Assembly (NCBI GenBank): GCA_963580285.1 | Contig: OY757015.1 | Location: 148,736,082-148,800,081 of the forward strand | Direction of reading: 5' to 3' | DNA from: Lucinisca nassula | Lineage: Eukaryota > Mollusca > Bivalvia > Lucinida > Lucinidae | Length of the DNA stretch: 64,000 nt | Part shown: piece by piece, positions 54,593-64,000 of the stretch | Layout of the letters: every line of letters starts with the position of its first letter | Numbering within the stretch: position 1 is the first letter of the stretch | Notes under the pieces: generated by a model | The model's database searches: none | Told to the model about the DNA's origin: nothing | What the model saw: the letters and a program-made list of their open reading frames with translations, nothing else | Program-made: the position numbers and the translations under genes

Positions 54593-54772
54593 GATGGGCG
54601 TGCGTTGGAAATCTAGATCCAAACTTTGCGCCGGTGTTAGAGACGCATTTCACCTATTTTGCAAGAGATCTTACAGAATTAGAGAGGTTAAATAACAATA
54701 TGAAAAAAGTTCTGGGAGATCGAAAATGTATCTTCAACGCATGAACTACCAATTGTACGAATAGAGGAGCAA

Positions 54773-55663
54773 ATGGTATTAAAGAAAGTGGAAACATCCT
54801 TAGCATACGAAAATCAGAGGTACCGAGTGTGTGTGCCATGGAAGACAAAAGAGCCAGTGCTGCCGAACAATCATGCGATGGTCCTACAAAGATTAGAGAA
54901 TACAGAGAAACGATTGAAAAGGTCACCTGAGGTTGCGCATGCATATAACAAATGCATAGAACAGTATGTTGAGAAGGGTTATGTAATCAAAATTCCAGAG
55001 CACGAGCGGATTAAGACCCTGTGGTATTTACCGCACTTCCCAGTGCTTCGACCAGAGAAGGACACTACAAAGATAAGGATTGTTTTCGATGCATCGGCAA
55101 AATAAGACGGCATATCAATGAACGACATGATCCATCAAGGGCCTAAATTACAACAAGATCTGTTCGATGTACTACTGCGGTTCAGACGGCGACCTGTTGC
55201 AGTAGTATATGATATTGCTGAAATGTACTTACAAATCGGCATCGCTGCGGAAGATACGCCTTATCACCGTTTCCTGTGGAGGGAAATGGACCACAATCGC
55301 CAAGCCGATATATATGAATTCGACCGTGTTGTGTTTGGAGTGAATTGTTCTCCATTCCAAGCACAATTGGTTCTACAAAATAATGCAAGAAAATTTTAAG
55401 CAAGATTTCCGATGGCAGCAGAAACGATTCTAAAGTCCACTTGCATGGACGATTCAATGGACTCAGTATCCAATGAAGAGCAAAGTGTAGAATTGTACAA
55501 ACAGCTTTCTCGTCTTCTTACAGCGACTGGCATGCACAGAAGAAAATGGCTATCGGACTCATCCAGGGTTTTAAAAGACATCCCACTGCAGGACCGCAAA
55601 TATAAGGTTGATTTAGACAATGAACAACTGCAAAGCACCAAAAGCTTAGGTGTGTGGTGGTAA
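54773..55663 (+). pseudogene. BEL/Pao 2 reverse transcriptase
   Basis: One frame with two stops (TAA at 55103-55105 and 55397-55399). Blocks: KIRIVFDASAK; motif [30 protein letters not shown] (motif B); motif C CMDD at 55442-55453, where YMDD/YVDD is usual; then LQSTKSLGVWW, which ends at a TAA. It is the least damaged part of this element. Confidence 0.88.
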
Positions 55664-56350
55664 GCCGACCAAGATGTATTCACTTACGGGGAAAATGCAC
55701 CATCCGACGACATGAAATACACTAAAGGGAATTTCCTTAGAAAATATCATAACACTATTTGATCCGCTTGGCTTATTGGCTCCTTTCACCGTTGGGGCAA
55801 AAATATTATTTCAAGAAATGTGAACAGCAGGTTTAGAATGGGATGAAGTAATGAATGCCCCATTGATCAGTTCAGCGCAAAGTTGATTCAGAGAACTTCA
55901 TGATCTAAAACAAGTACAGGTACCGCGATGTTTACAGACCACAGAGAAAACGATACAGAGCGTGACTTTACTACATTTGTCGATGCGTCAGAAGACGCCT
56001 ATGGAGCTATTGTATATTCAAGGTACATCCACATGGACGGGACTATTTCGGCCAATATCGTTGCAGCAAAAACACGAGTTTCACCAAGCAAGACAATGAG
56101 CATCCCTCATTTGGAATTAATGAGTGCAGTCATCGGTGTTCGGCTTTCAACAAGAATTTCAGAAGTGCTTGAGCTCCAGGTGAATCAATCTGTCTTCTGG
56201 TCGGACAAATATACTATGGTGGGAACGAGGGCGGAGCCGGAGTTTCAAACCCTTTGTTGCCAACAGAGTCGGCGAAATACAGAACAGCAGCAATCCCGAA
56301 CAGTGCAGATATGTACCTACCGCAATGAATCCAGCGGATATTCTCAGTAG
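55664..56350 (+). pseudogene. BEL/Pao 2 connection and RNase H
   Basis: LFDPLGLLAPFTVGAKILFQ is readable near 55760-55815. RNase H lies in 55928-56350: TTFVDASEDAYGAIVYSRY (first Asp), IPHLELMSAVIGVRLSTR (Glu), VFWSDKYTMV (second Asp region, with Lys where Ser is common). The end of the domain is scrambled by a frame change near 56225. Confidence 0.82.
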
Positions 56351-58054
56351 AGGTATGAAGGCGGTGGCGCTTTCAAATTGTGAGACGTGGTGGAGAGGCC
56401 CAGAATGCTTGAGATGGACAGAAGATTCTTGGCCGACAAACAATCTACGTATTAAACCTACCGGATATAACGAAATGAAAAAAACGCACCGAGTAGTATG
56501 GAATGAAAACTTCAGACAGCAGAACGACACTGATTGCCGTCCAGAGTCCACATTTCTAGTGATCGTAAACAATGAAACTAATCTGCCATTGGATCCATGC
56601 ACATATTCAAGTTGGATACGGTTTAGACGAATCTTTGCATGGTTCAATCGTTTTGTATCCAACTGCAGAGCAGAAAAAGAGAACCGACAGTTCGGTGAAT
56701 TATTGGCCGATGAAGTAATGAGAGCGGAGACTCAACTGATCCGACATGCACAGTATACAGAGTTTAGAGAAGAATGGAAAGCTTTAATAAGCGGAAAGCC
56801 TCTACCGTCAAATAGCAAGTTATTAGGGCTTCAACCCAAGCTAGATGACGATGGACTTTTGCGATCAGATGGACTCCTTACATATGCAAAGTTCCTGTCA
56901 TATGACGCGCGGCATCCTGTAATATTACCATGAAGAAGCTGGGTCACGAGGCTTATAATAAAGGAATGCCATGAGAAAGGCAAACACGCCATTGGAACTA
57001 ATCAAACTCTTGCAGCATTGTCCTCCAGGTATTGGATACTTTCAGCACGTGAAGCAATACGGGGGTGGGAGAATGAATATGCGGAGTGTAGGCGGCGAAA
57101 ATCTAGACCCTGCTCACAAATAATGGCACCTCTCCAAACTGCGAGGCTTAAAACGTGACTTCGGGCGTTAAGCAGGACAGCCGTTGATTTTGCGGGTCCA
57201 TTTGCTACCATTCAAGGACGAGGAAAGAGATACCTCTGCCTTTGCACTTGTTTGGCCTCACGAGCGGTACATTTAGAGATTGCATTCGGGCGGGACACGG
57301 ATGCGTTTCTCAATGCTTTTTACAGAATGTCTAGCAGAAGGGGCCTTCCAGAATACATCTTCTTAGATAATGGTTCAATCTTTAAGGGCGCGGATGCGGA
57401 ACTCGGATCACTGGTAACAAAGTTGGACGAAGAAAGGATCAAGCCGTCAATAGCAGATAAGGGAATACGATGGCATTTCAATCCGCCGCTTGCTCCGCAC
57501 TGCGGTGGAGTACATGAAACTATGGTTAAAGCGGCAAAGAAGGCAATGTATGCGATCTTGGGCAAAGCCGGCGTTAACGACGAAGAGCTCATGACAGCGA
57601 TGATCGGAGCCGAGGGTCTTATTCGAGGCCATTAACATACCAATCAGCAAATCCATTAGACGATGTTCCACTGACTCCTAATCATTTTCGTCATGGCCAA
57701 ATAGGGGGTCAGTTGGCTCCTTCTTCCGTGGATGAAACTGATTACAACCCGAGGAAACGATGGCGGCGAATACAAGAGCTACTACGCCACTTCTGGACGA
57801 GATGGATGCGTGAATGGTTGCCGGGACTCAACGCTAGAAAGAAATGGTTTCGGACACAGCGAGACGTTCAAGAGTTGGTGACGTAATGCTGGTCGTTTCA
57901 TCCTGACACGCCAAGAGGGCACTGGCCGATGGGACGAGTGCTGAAGGTGCATCCAGGGAAAGATGGGCGAGTTCGAGTTGCAAAAATCCAAGGCAGCCAG
58001 GGAACACTGGTGGGGCCGGTGACGAAGCTGTGCCCCTTGGAATTAGAACTTTAG
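56325..58054 (+). pseudogene. BEL/Pao 2 integrase and C-terminal domain
   Basis: MNPADILSRG opens the segment, which runs to 56933 (RHPVILP), where a TGA ends the frame. The zinc domain follows (ECHEKGKHAIGTNQTLAALS; then ENEYAECRRRK, where Tyr takes the place of the first Cys of C-x2-C). The catalytic core has AVDFAGPF (D), FLDNGSIFKGAD (D) and CGGVHETMVKAAKKA (E) in 57180-57640. Frame changes occur near 57150 and 57630. A DUF5641-type tail ([19 protein letters not shown]) ends at TAG 58052-58054. Confidence 0.87.
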
Positions 58055-58228
58055 GCAAAACAAAGTGAACTTGTATAAATTCAAATTGTATATAATTCAT
58101 AAATGTGATTATTCGAGCAGGTGATTGACACGTTACAATTAATTTAGTTCATCGAATTTAAATACTTTAAAATTACTTAAACTTTGCCTTCAGTTTCATT
58201 CAATATTTATCAAAATGATATACATTTT

Positions 58229-58241
58229 GAGGAGGGGAAAA
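58229..58241 (+). promoter_or_regulatory. Polypurine tract of BEL/Pao 2
   Basis: GAGGAGGGGAAAA directly before the 3' LTR. Confidence 0.85.
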
Positions 58242-58504
58242 TGGACAGAAGAATTATATGATATAAATAGAGATAAGGGGTTCTCATAACACAACATCAC
58301 TTAAGGTTTGTAACGTTACGTTACAGTGACGTTAATATCTTGGTGACGTTACGTTGGTTGCTAGGTAGAAAAAAGTAATGATTGTAAGAAGACGATTTAC
58401 TCATCGTTAGAGCAGAAAACGTACAGAACGTTAATAAAAATGATTTTAAATACCGGACTTGATCATTTGGTGTTAACTCCACTATCGGAAAAATCGTCGC
58501 ACCA
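58242..58504 (+). repeat. BEL/Pao 2 3' LTR
   Basis: 263 bp, same ends as the 5' LTR, intact GTAAC/CGTTAC and CRE-half motifs, followed by GATGG. An extra TGTTA is present relative to the 5' LTR (TTTGGTGTTAACTCC). Confidence 0.95.
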
Positions 58505-58602
58505 GATGGATTAAAGTTACTTGTACTCATGTTGTTGAAAAGTCGTGTAGGCAGCAAATATGTTACTGTGCTTATGGGGTAAAGAATATAAAACTTTGGT
58601 CC

Positions 58603-58797
58603 TAAGCCTGCCCAGGCAAAGTGATGTGAGTCGACCCATCCACGCATATGTAACATTTTCGTTTCATTGGGCGGCAGGGCTTGAGATGTCATTTCATCTA
58701 AATGTCGGGTAAAAGTCCTACAAAACTGGAAGCAACGTCTCCAAAATGCCCCCAATAGTGTTGACGGGAATGTTGAACCAAAAATCAAACAAACATA
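58603..58797 (+). mobile_element. SINE-A copy, 5'-truncated
   Basis: Starts AAGCCTGCCCAGGCAAAGTG and ends AGTGTTGACGGGAATGTTGA ACCAAAAATCAAACAAACAT. Confidence 0.8.
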
Positions 58798-59023
58798 CAA
58801 AAGGATAAAACTTAAAAAAAAAAAAAAAACAGGAATTTTGAATATTGTATTAAAAATGCTTTTCTAACTTTCTCTTTTACGTTTTTTTTTTTCTCCTTTA
58901 AATACAAACTAGTGAACTGAAAGCAAGATAGTGATCTGTTTCTACTCTCTTCTATATATACTTCAAAATTCCTGTTTTTTTTTTTTTTTTTTTAAATTTT
59001 ATCCTTTTGTATGTTTGTTTGAT
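58785..59023. repeat. Inverted duplication around a SINE-A tail
   Basis: Left arm ATCAAACAAACATACAAAAG, GATAAAACTTAAAA..., ACAGGAATTTTGAA; the right arm from about 58963 is the exact complement apart from the length of the A/T run. Arms are about 60 bp with a spacer of about 115 bp. Confidence 0.85.
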
Positions 59024-59027
59024 TATC

Positions 59028-59280
59028 AGCCTCGATAGCGCAGTGGTTAGCGCGTTCGACTTACGATCGAGAGGTTGTGCGTTCGAATCCGGCCACCGGT
59101 ATCGAGGTGTGTCCTCGGGCAAGACACGTAATGACACTGCCCCACTCCACCCAGGTGTAAATGGGTAGCAGTGGTGTAAAAGCCACTGCCTCTCTCTCGC
59201 GCGCGCGTGAAAACATCCGGAATGAGTGTTCGAGAGCGATTCAATAAGCGTGGAGCTTTCATCGCAATCGAACTAAAATA
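59028..59280 (+). mobile_element. SINE-F copy (tRNA-derived)
   Basis: Head CCTCGATAGCGCAGTGGTTA (A box) and GTGCGTTCGAATCC (B box). CCTCGAT can pair with ATCGAGG about 70 bases on, resembling an acceptor stem, and the anticodon-like loop is CTTACGA. The body has GTCCTCGGGCAAGACACGTA and ACCCAGGTGTAAATGGGTAG, a core known from several metazoan SINEs. A weak 3' end follows. Confidence 0.8.
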
Positions 59281-59680
59281 AATTAGTATAAACTATATAT
59301 ACTGTAAATAATGTTTTTGATTAAAGAAACAAATTCATTGGTAGATGTTTGGTACACTTTGAGTACTTTATATATATCTAAACATTGATTCCCCTACTTT
59401 ACTATTATCCAAACTTTTATAGAACATATTTAACAGGGAAGTAGCTTTCGTTTTGAAACCTAATACTACTTATCAACATTCACTAACGTAATAAAATTAT
59501 CTCTTTTTTTCCATTATTATATCTACCCAAGTGGTGGTATAACAGATGGAAGATTCATGTAATAGTATTTCGTACCAAGCTGGAATGATATAGCAAATAT
59601 GGGTAAATACAGCTCTTAGTTTTACACACCGATCAATTGTCGTCTGCTTTGTTGTTTGCTGGTTACTTTAAAAGTCCCTG
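59281..59680. other. Unassigned AT-rich DNA
   Basis: No gene or listed repeat is visible. Confidence 0.6.
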
Positions 59681-59684
59681 TTGA

Positions 59685-59755
59685 GAACAGTGAGGACCAT
59701 GGTCAGACTGCTCCTCTAGGAGCAGTCTGATGAGGGTCCAAACTGTCTGTATGTA
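59685..59755. mobile_element. Hairpin-B-like dyad, variant core
   Basis: AACAGTGAGGACCATGGTCA / TGATGAGGGTCCAAACTGT with an inner palindrome CAGACTGCTCCTCTAGGAGC. Same design as Hairpin-B, different stem sequence. Confidence 0.65.
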
Positions 59756-59772
59756 AAAATATGTTTGAAAAA

Positions 59773-59978
59773 CAGTAAACTTCTTATTATAAGACCACCT
59801 TCAGGACTATTCACAAGTGATCTTTAAGACCACTTTTGAACAGTCCCAAGGATGGTCCCTGACCAGAGGACATTGTTTGAAGAAAACGTGAAGACAGAAT
59901 AACTGCACTCTTCTAAATATGCCTTTTCAATCAGACTAAGTATTAATTTTAGGTGGTCTTAATAGGGGAATGTCACTG
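59773..59978. mobile_element. mariner-type MITE, second copy
   Basis: Ends CAGTAAACTTCTTATTATAA and, reversed, CAGTGACATTCCCCTATTAA; internal dyad TAAGACCACCTTCAGGACTA ... CAGTCCCAAGGATGGTC. Right flank TA; left flank AA, so one target base has changed. Length is 206 bp, against 203 bp at 19686. Confidence 0.85.
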
Positions 59979-60217
59979 TACTTGCGAGACGCTGCAGCAG
60001 ACGACAAACGCAGACGACATTTTCAGATGCAGTATTAAATGCGAAGCTTCAATGGCTTGAACACAGATGATCGTCTGCCACTGATGTTGAGTCCCTTTGA
60101 AATTTTTAAGATAAAAGTATATCTTGAATAAGTAAGGAAAACTTCTTATTTTCTCTTTTGCATTTGCCTCATCAAGGCGATTCTTATGGTTACACACAGC
60201 ATAAAGTTCCTCGATGA

Positions 60218-60232
60218 AATAATAATAATAAT

Positions 60233-60267
<35 letters not shown>
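60218..60267. repeat. (AAT)n microsatellite
   Basis: About 16 units, one interruption. Confidence 0.95.
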
Positions 60268-60268
<1 letters not shown>

Positions 60269-60346
60269 CACTCTAAATTATTTTTAAATCATTAACTGGA
60301 GCCGTGGGATGAAAGCCATAGGGAGTAAGAATCAGCCATGTTTTGC

Positions 60347-60636
60347 TTGTTTGATCTTAGGTTTTTAACGTCCCCCTCAACAATATGTAAGTTATTTTGA
60401 AGACGTTGCTTCCAATTTTGTGGCACTGAGATGAAACAGCATTTCTAACCCCGTCGCCCAATGTAGCCAACAGGGCTTATATGCATTGACGGTCCGACTC
60501 GCACCACTTTACCGCGGTAGGCTTAGACCCTCTAAACGGTTTACCAGTACTCATGTACAATCAGTTTCAGCTCTGTGTGGAAGCACCATGCAACCCATAC
60601 CATTTGTCCAAGCCCCGACAGGCGGGGGCCCTGATC
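60347..60636 (-). mobile_element. SINE-A copy
   Basis: Tail side GATCTTAGGTTTTTAACGTC at the low coordinate, landmarks CCTCTAAACGGTTTACCAGT and GTGTGGAAGCACCATGCAAC, end CGACAGGCGGGGGCC. Confidence 0.82.
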
Positions 60637-61100
60637 AACGATGGTAAATCTTTGTTCGAGTCATCTGTGTTCGAGTCATTGAAGCTTATATTATATGGTC
60701 GTCAGATTTTCAAGTAAGGGAAAGAGAAAGTGGCAAAATTTATTTTTTATTTTATTGGTTTTATATTTTTTTTTGCTGTTTTTCCCCTATGTTTTGCGTT
60801 TGGCACAGTCTACGATACTACCAGTAAGGCACAAACATATCGTAATGACCCTAAGTATTGGACAAACATGTCTAAGCAAACAGTGCAGTCCCAGATCAGT
60901 TTGATTAGGGTATACAAAGTTTGTCTTTCCGTCTGCACCTTATGGACTCCTTGCTAGATCCTAAAATAAATTTGTTAAAATTTGAGAAGAATTACAGCAT
61001 GTCTTCAGGGTGTCCGAACTTTTAGGATTCTTACGGTAAGCAGTTATATCCCTGACGGCACTATTACCAGTCAGGGTTAACAAGCTGTGTTGTTGTTTAA
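60637..61100. other. Unassigned DNA with a Hairpin-B half
   Basis: AAACAGTGCAGTCCCAGATC at about 60878 is the left arm of a Hairpin-B copy whose right arm is eroded. Two short hydrophobic frames here are not convincing genes. Confidence 0.5.
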
Positions 61101-61121
61101 CGTTGTCCGTTATGGTTCATT

Positions 61122-61620
61122 ATGCTCCCAACTTCGAAGTGTTGTGGGAGCATATTGCTTTTGCTTTGTTCGTCCGTCGGTCCTTCCGCCCGGCCGTCAC
61201 GCACTGTAGGATTTGCATATCTCAGGAACCATATGCTAGTGTTCTGAAATTTCATATGTGGATTGCTTATAAAAAAAATGGCAGACCATTAGTTTTTCTT
61301 TTCAGTCAGACGTCTGGTTGCAGAGTTATGGCCATTTGCAGCCTAGGCATTTTTGCATCTGATAAGCTTGGATCTTGAAATTTTGCAGGCTCTTTGGAAT
61401 CAATGTGAAAATGATCTGATTAGATTTTGGTATAACTTTATAAAAATGACGAAATTATGCTCCTTTGTCGGCATCTGAAAAGCTTGTAAGCAAAATATCT
61501 CAAGAACAGCTAGGACTAGGCTCCTGAAATTTTGCAGGCTCTTTAGAACCAAAGTTTTGATGATCTGGTTGGATTTTGGTATAATTTAATAATAACAAGA
61601 AATATCTTTAAAAAAGATAT
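61122..61620. repeat. Dispersed repeat with about 165-bp units (block 1)
   Basis: Starts with a hairpin TATGCTCCCA/TGGGAGCATA (61127-61158), then CGTCCGTCGGTCC and units with CTCAGGAACCATATGCTAGT, TTGAAATTTTGCAGGCTCTT and GATTTTGGTATAACTTTATA. Same family as 63050-63930. Confidence 0.75.
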
Positions 61621-62210
61621 GCGGCGTAGATTTAATTGGAAGGTTGTTTAGAAATATGAGCTACAATAGTGACAGCAACAGTTGTCTAGCTATGAACTGG
61701 TTTACTGTATTCAAACAATTCAGATGTCACGCGAGGTAAAATAGCTTTGCAGAGGGCGGTGTCCCGCCTGTTTGAGCTAAGGTCAATGTAAAAGGTCAAG
61801 GTTAAAACGTGACCTCATTTCATTTATGATCTCAAGTATATGCACAACAAATAAGAAAACTTTATCATTTACTATTTTTGATCACAAATTCTAGGGTTAA
61901 CATTTAGGGTTGTCGCCATGGTGAACGTAAACGCATAGACGGACGAACAAACGGACGAGCAGACAAACGGACGGAAACTTGATATTATGTGCACCTAACT
62001 AAAACTCAAATTACACGTATTCCTTTTCAGAATTGATGTAACATTAATGATATTCGAAAATGTCCATTTTGTGTTAAAATGGAGGGCATAAAGTATGCTG
62101 AAGACAAATGATACACTGCAACTTTTATTGGGCATATATTGTAAATTAAACATCTGTCAATTTGTAATGCGATTATTACATTTTTTGTCATGCTATATCT
62201 CTTTATTGGT

Positions 62211-62342
62211 TTCATTGGGCAACAGGGCTTGAGGTGTCATTTTATCTCAATGTCGGGTAAAAGTTCCACAAACTTGGAAGCAAAGTCTCCTAAATTACCT
62301 ACACAGTGTTGATGGGAACGTTAAACCTCAAATCAAACAAAC
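62211..62342 (+). mobile_element. SINE-A copy, 5'-truncated
   Basis: GGCAACAGGGCTTGAGGTGT to AGTGTTGATGGGAACGTTAA ACCTCAAATCAAACAAACAA. Confidence 0.8.
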
Positions 62343-62360
62343 AATTCCTTTCGCAGAAAA

Positions 62361-62650
62361 TTCTGAGGTCTCGGGTTCGATCCCGGGCCGCGACATACCA
62401 AAGTCGTTAAAAATGGTACTAGCTGCTCCTCGCTTGGCACTCAGATTTACGGGGTAGAGCTAGGACTGGTCGATCCAGTGTCAGGATAATGTGACTGGGT
62501 GTGGTATGATGTAATGTGTCTGGGACATGATACTTCAGTGAGGCAGCACTATAAACGTGAGCATTGAGCTCCCTGTCGCAACCAAACACCGTCGTGATAT
62601 GACTGAAAAATTGTTGAAAGCGACGTTAAACCCGAATTCACACACACACA
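62361..62650 (+). mobile_element. SINE-C copy, 5'-truncated
   Basis: Begins just before the B box (GGGTTCGATCCCGGGCCGCG) and matches the copy in BEL/Pao 2 through to GAAAGCGACGTTAAACCCGA ATTCACACACAC. The A box is missing. Confidence 0.85.
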
Positions 62651-63045
62651 ATTCACAGAAAATTCTTCCTTTCGCGAAAGGAACCTTCCTTTAGCGAAAT
62701 GGTTCCTTTCGCTATATAGACCAACCACGTGAAATTAGGTCAAAATAGCTATTCACCGCAGCAGTTTCAGAATTCACTCGATACACAATTATACATATGA
62801 CGTATGGTCATCAAAGGACAAGACGGTGAGCAAGCCGAAACTGTATATATTTTTCATTCATGTCTCACATAAAAAAATGAAACATTTCCTAGTTTAAAAC
62901 TTCGGCAAACTGTCGTGTTTTTTTTAGTAGATTTATTTATGCAAATCATTGACCAATGAAATGGTCATCTCCTTGGACATGTGGTTTTATTGACCAATGG
63001 AATAACGAAAAATGTAGGACAAAAGCAAAACCATAACGGCTACGC
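62651..63045. other. Unassigned DNA
   Basis: Contains the perfect 18-base palindrome TTCCTTTCGCGAAAGGAA at about 62669-62686, with two further partial copies of GGTTCCTTTCGC. No gene is seen. Confidence 0.5.
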
Positions 63046-63049
63046 CGTA

Positions 63050-63930
63050 AAAAAAGACGAAATTATGTCACTTTATGGACTTAAGCATTTTGGCATAGGA
63101 AAAGACTGTTAGCAGAATATCTCAAGAAGCGCTAGGGCTGGGCTCTTGAAATTATACAGGCTCTTTGGAACCAATGTGAAGATGATCTGATTAGATTTGG
63201 TATAACTTTTATAAAAATCTGCCGAAATTATGACTCTTTGTGGACTAAGTCATTTTGGCATAGGAAAACCTTGTAAGCAAACTGCCTCAAGAACCCCTAT
63301 GGCTAGGCTCTTGAAATTTTGCATGCTGTTTGGAACCAATGTGAAGATAATCTGATTGGATTTTTGGTATAATTGTATAAAAACTGACGAAATTATGCGC
63401 CTTTGTGGACTTTTTGGCATAGGAAAAAAGCGTGTAAGCAAAATAGCTAAATAACTGCTAGGGCTAGGTTCGTGAAATTTCGCATGCTCTTTGGAACCAC
63501 TGTGAAGATGACTCGATTTTGGAATAACTTTATTATAACTATTTGACGGAATTATGCCCCTTTACAGACTTAGGAATTTTGGCATAGGAAAAGCTTGTAT
63601 GCTAAAGATCTCAATCATCGCTTGGACTAAGCTCTTGAAATTTTGCAGGCTGTTTGGAACCAATGTGAAGATGACTTGATTAAATTTTGGTATAGGAAAA
63701 GTTTATATGCAAAATACCTCAAAAACCGCGTGGGCTAGGCTCTTGAAATTTTGCGGGCTTTTTGAACCAATGTAAAGATGATCTGATTAGTGTTTGGTAT
63801 ATATTTATAAAATCTGACGAAATTATTCCCCTTTGTGGACTTTTGGCATAGTCATTTTGGCATAGGAAAAGCTTGTAATCAAAATATACCTCAAGAAACG
63901 CTAGGGCTATGCTCTGGTTGTTTGGAACCA
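63050..63930. repeat. Tandem array of about 165-bp units (block 2)
   Basis: GACGAAATTATG-type starts recur at about 63056, 63218, 63384, 63546 and 63816, each with TTTTGGCATAGGAAAAGCTT, CTAGGGCTAGGCTCTTGAAA and TTTGGAACCAATGTGAAGAT. One unit near 63630 is shortened. Minus-strand frames here are repeat by-products. Confidence 0.88.
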
Positions 63931-63932
63931 AT

Positions 63933-64000
63933 GTGAGTGAGTGAGTGTGTTTTACGCCCCACCAACAGCTAAGGTCATACGGAGACAGGACCTCGGTATA
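63933..64000 (-). mobile_element. SINE-D copy, cut by the window end
   Basis: GTGAGTGAGTGAGTGTGTTT with TACGCCCCACCAACAGCTAA and ACGGAGACAGGACCTCGGT, matching 7193 onward. Confidence 0.8.

Larger units (their letters stand above)
51412..58504 (+). mobile_element. BEL/Pao LTR retrotransposon 2, complete but inactive
   Basis: LTR to LTR with GATGG target duplication, primer-binding site, full gag-pol order and a strong purine tract. By eye the LTRs differ at about 16 of 258 aligned positions (around 6 per cent), so it is older than BEL/Pao 1. It belongs to another lineage: protease has LEDTSTKTYV and the LTRs share nothing with element 1. It hosts two SINEs, each with its own target duplication. 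Confidence 0.95.

Noticed and set aside
59030..59107. A tRNA-Val(TAC)-like gene
   Set aside because: An acceptor-like stem and a 7-base loop can be drawn, but the T stem does not pair well and a SINE core follows directly.

Overview
This is a repeat-saturated, AT-rich stretch of an invertebrate nuclear genome. The mix of BEL/Pao, Gypsy, mariner, LINE and Penelope-like relics, several tRNA-derived SINE families sharing a GACGTTAAAC-type 3' tail, and many short palindromic MITEs suggests a lophotrochozoan, most likely a bivalve mollusc. That placement is an inference; the species cannot be fixed from the sequence alone. There are no bacterial genes, rRNA genes or CRISPR arrays, and no convincing free-standing tRNA gene.

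Only one intact host-type gene is supported: a single-exon class A (rhodopsin-family) GPCR of 352 residues on the minus strand at 8824-9882. Everything else that codes is transposon-derived and broken.

Layout. 1-1.8 kb: 5' end of a minus-strand Gypsy element (gag relic, tRNA-Pro-type primer-binding site, LTR promoter). 2-8.8 kb: cluster of one MITE family (called MITE-A here) mixed with SINEs and a second hairpin family. 8.8-9.9 kb: the GPCR. 10.8-12.8 kb: satellite of about 140-bp units. 13.2-16 kb: a mariner relic, a MITE-A copy and a 0.97-kb duplication with a templated filler. 15.9-18.9 kb: folded-back Penelope-like relics. 19.7 kb: a 203-bp mariner-type MITE flanked by TA. 19.9-25 kb: mostly unassigned DNA, SINEs and microsatellites. 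25.3-32.0 kb: BEL/Pao element 1, complete from LTR to LTR, with 5-bp target duplications. 33-35.4 kb: Penelope-like relic. 35.4-46 kb: SINEs, MITE-A copies, a mariner relic, a 1.1-kb tandem duplication and a 104-bp x 4 array. 46.3-51.2 kb: Penelope-like and LINE relics. 51.4-58.5 kb: BEL/Pao element 2, complete, with a 5-bp target duplication and two nested SINEs. 58.6-64 kb: SINEs, a second mariner-type MITE and an array of about 165-bp units.

How the parts relate. The window is best read as layers of insertion. Penelope-like tails sit inside BEL/Pao 1 and inside the LINE; SINEs sit inside BEL/Pao 2; MITE-A copies sit inside a SINE, inside a mariner relic and inside another MITE-A copy. The nested boundaries give exact element ends and a relative order of activity. 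No pathway or operon is present. The most unusual structures are the triple-dyad MITE-A family, the duplication with a filler copied from about 7 kb away, and a satellite whose units carry closely packed nuclear-receptor half-sites.
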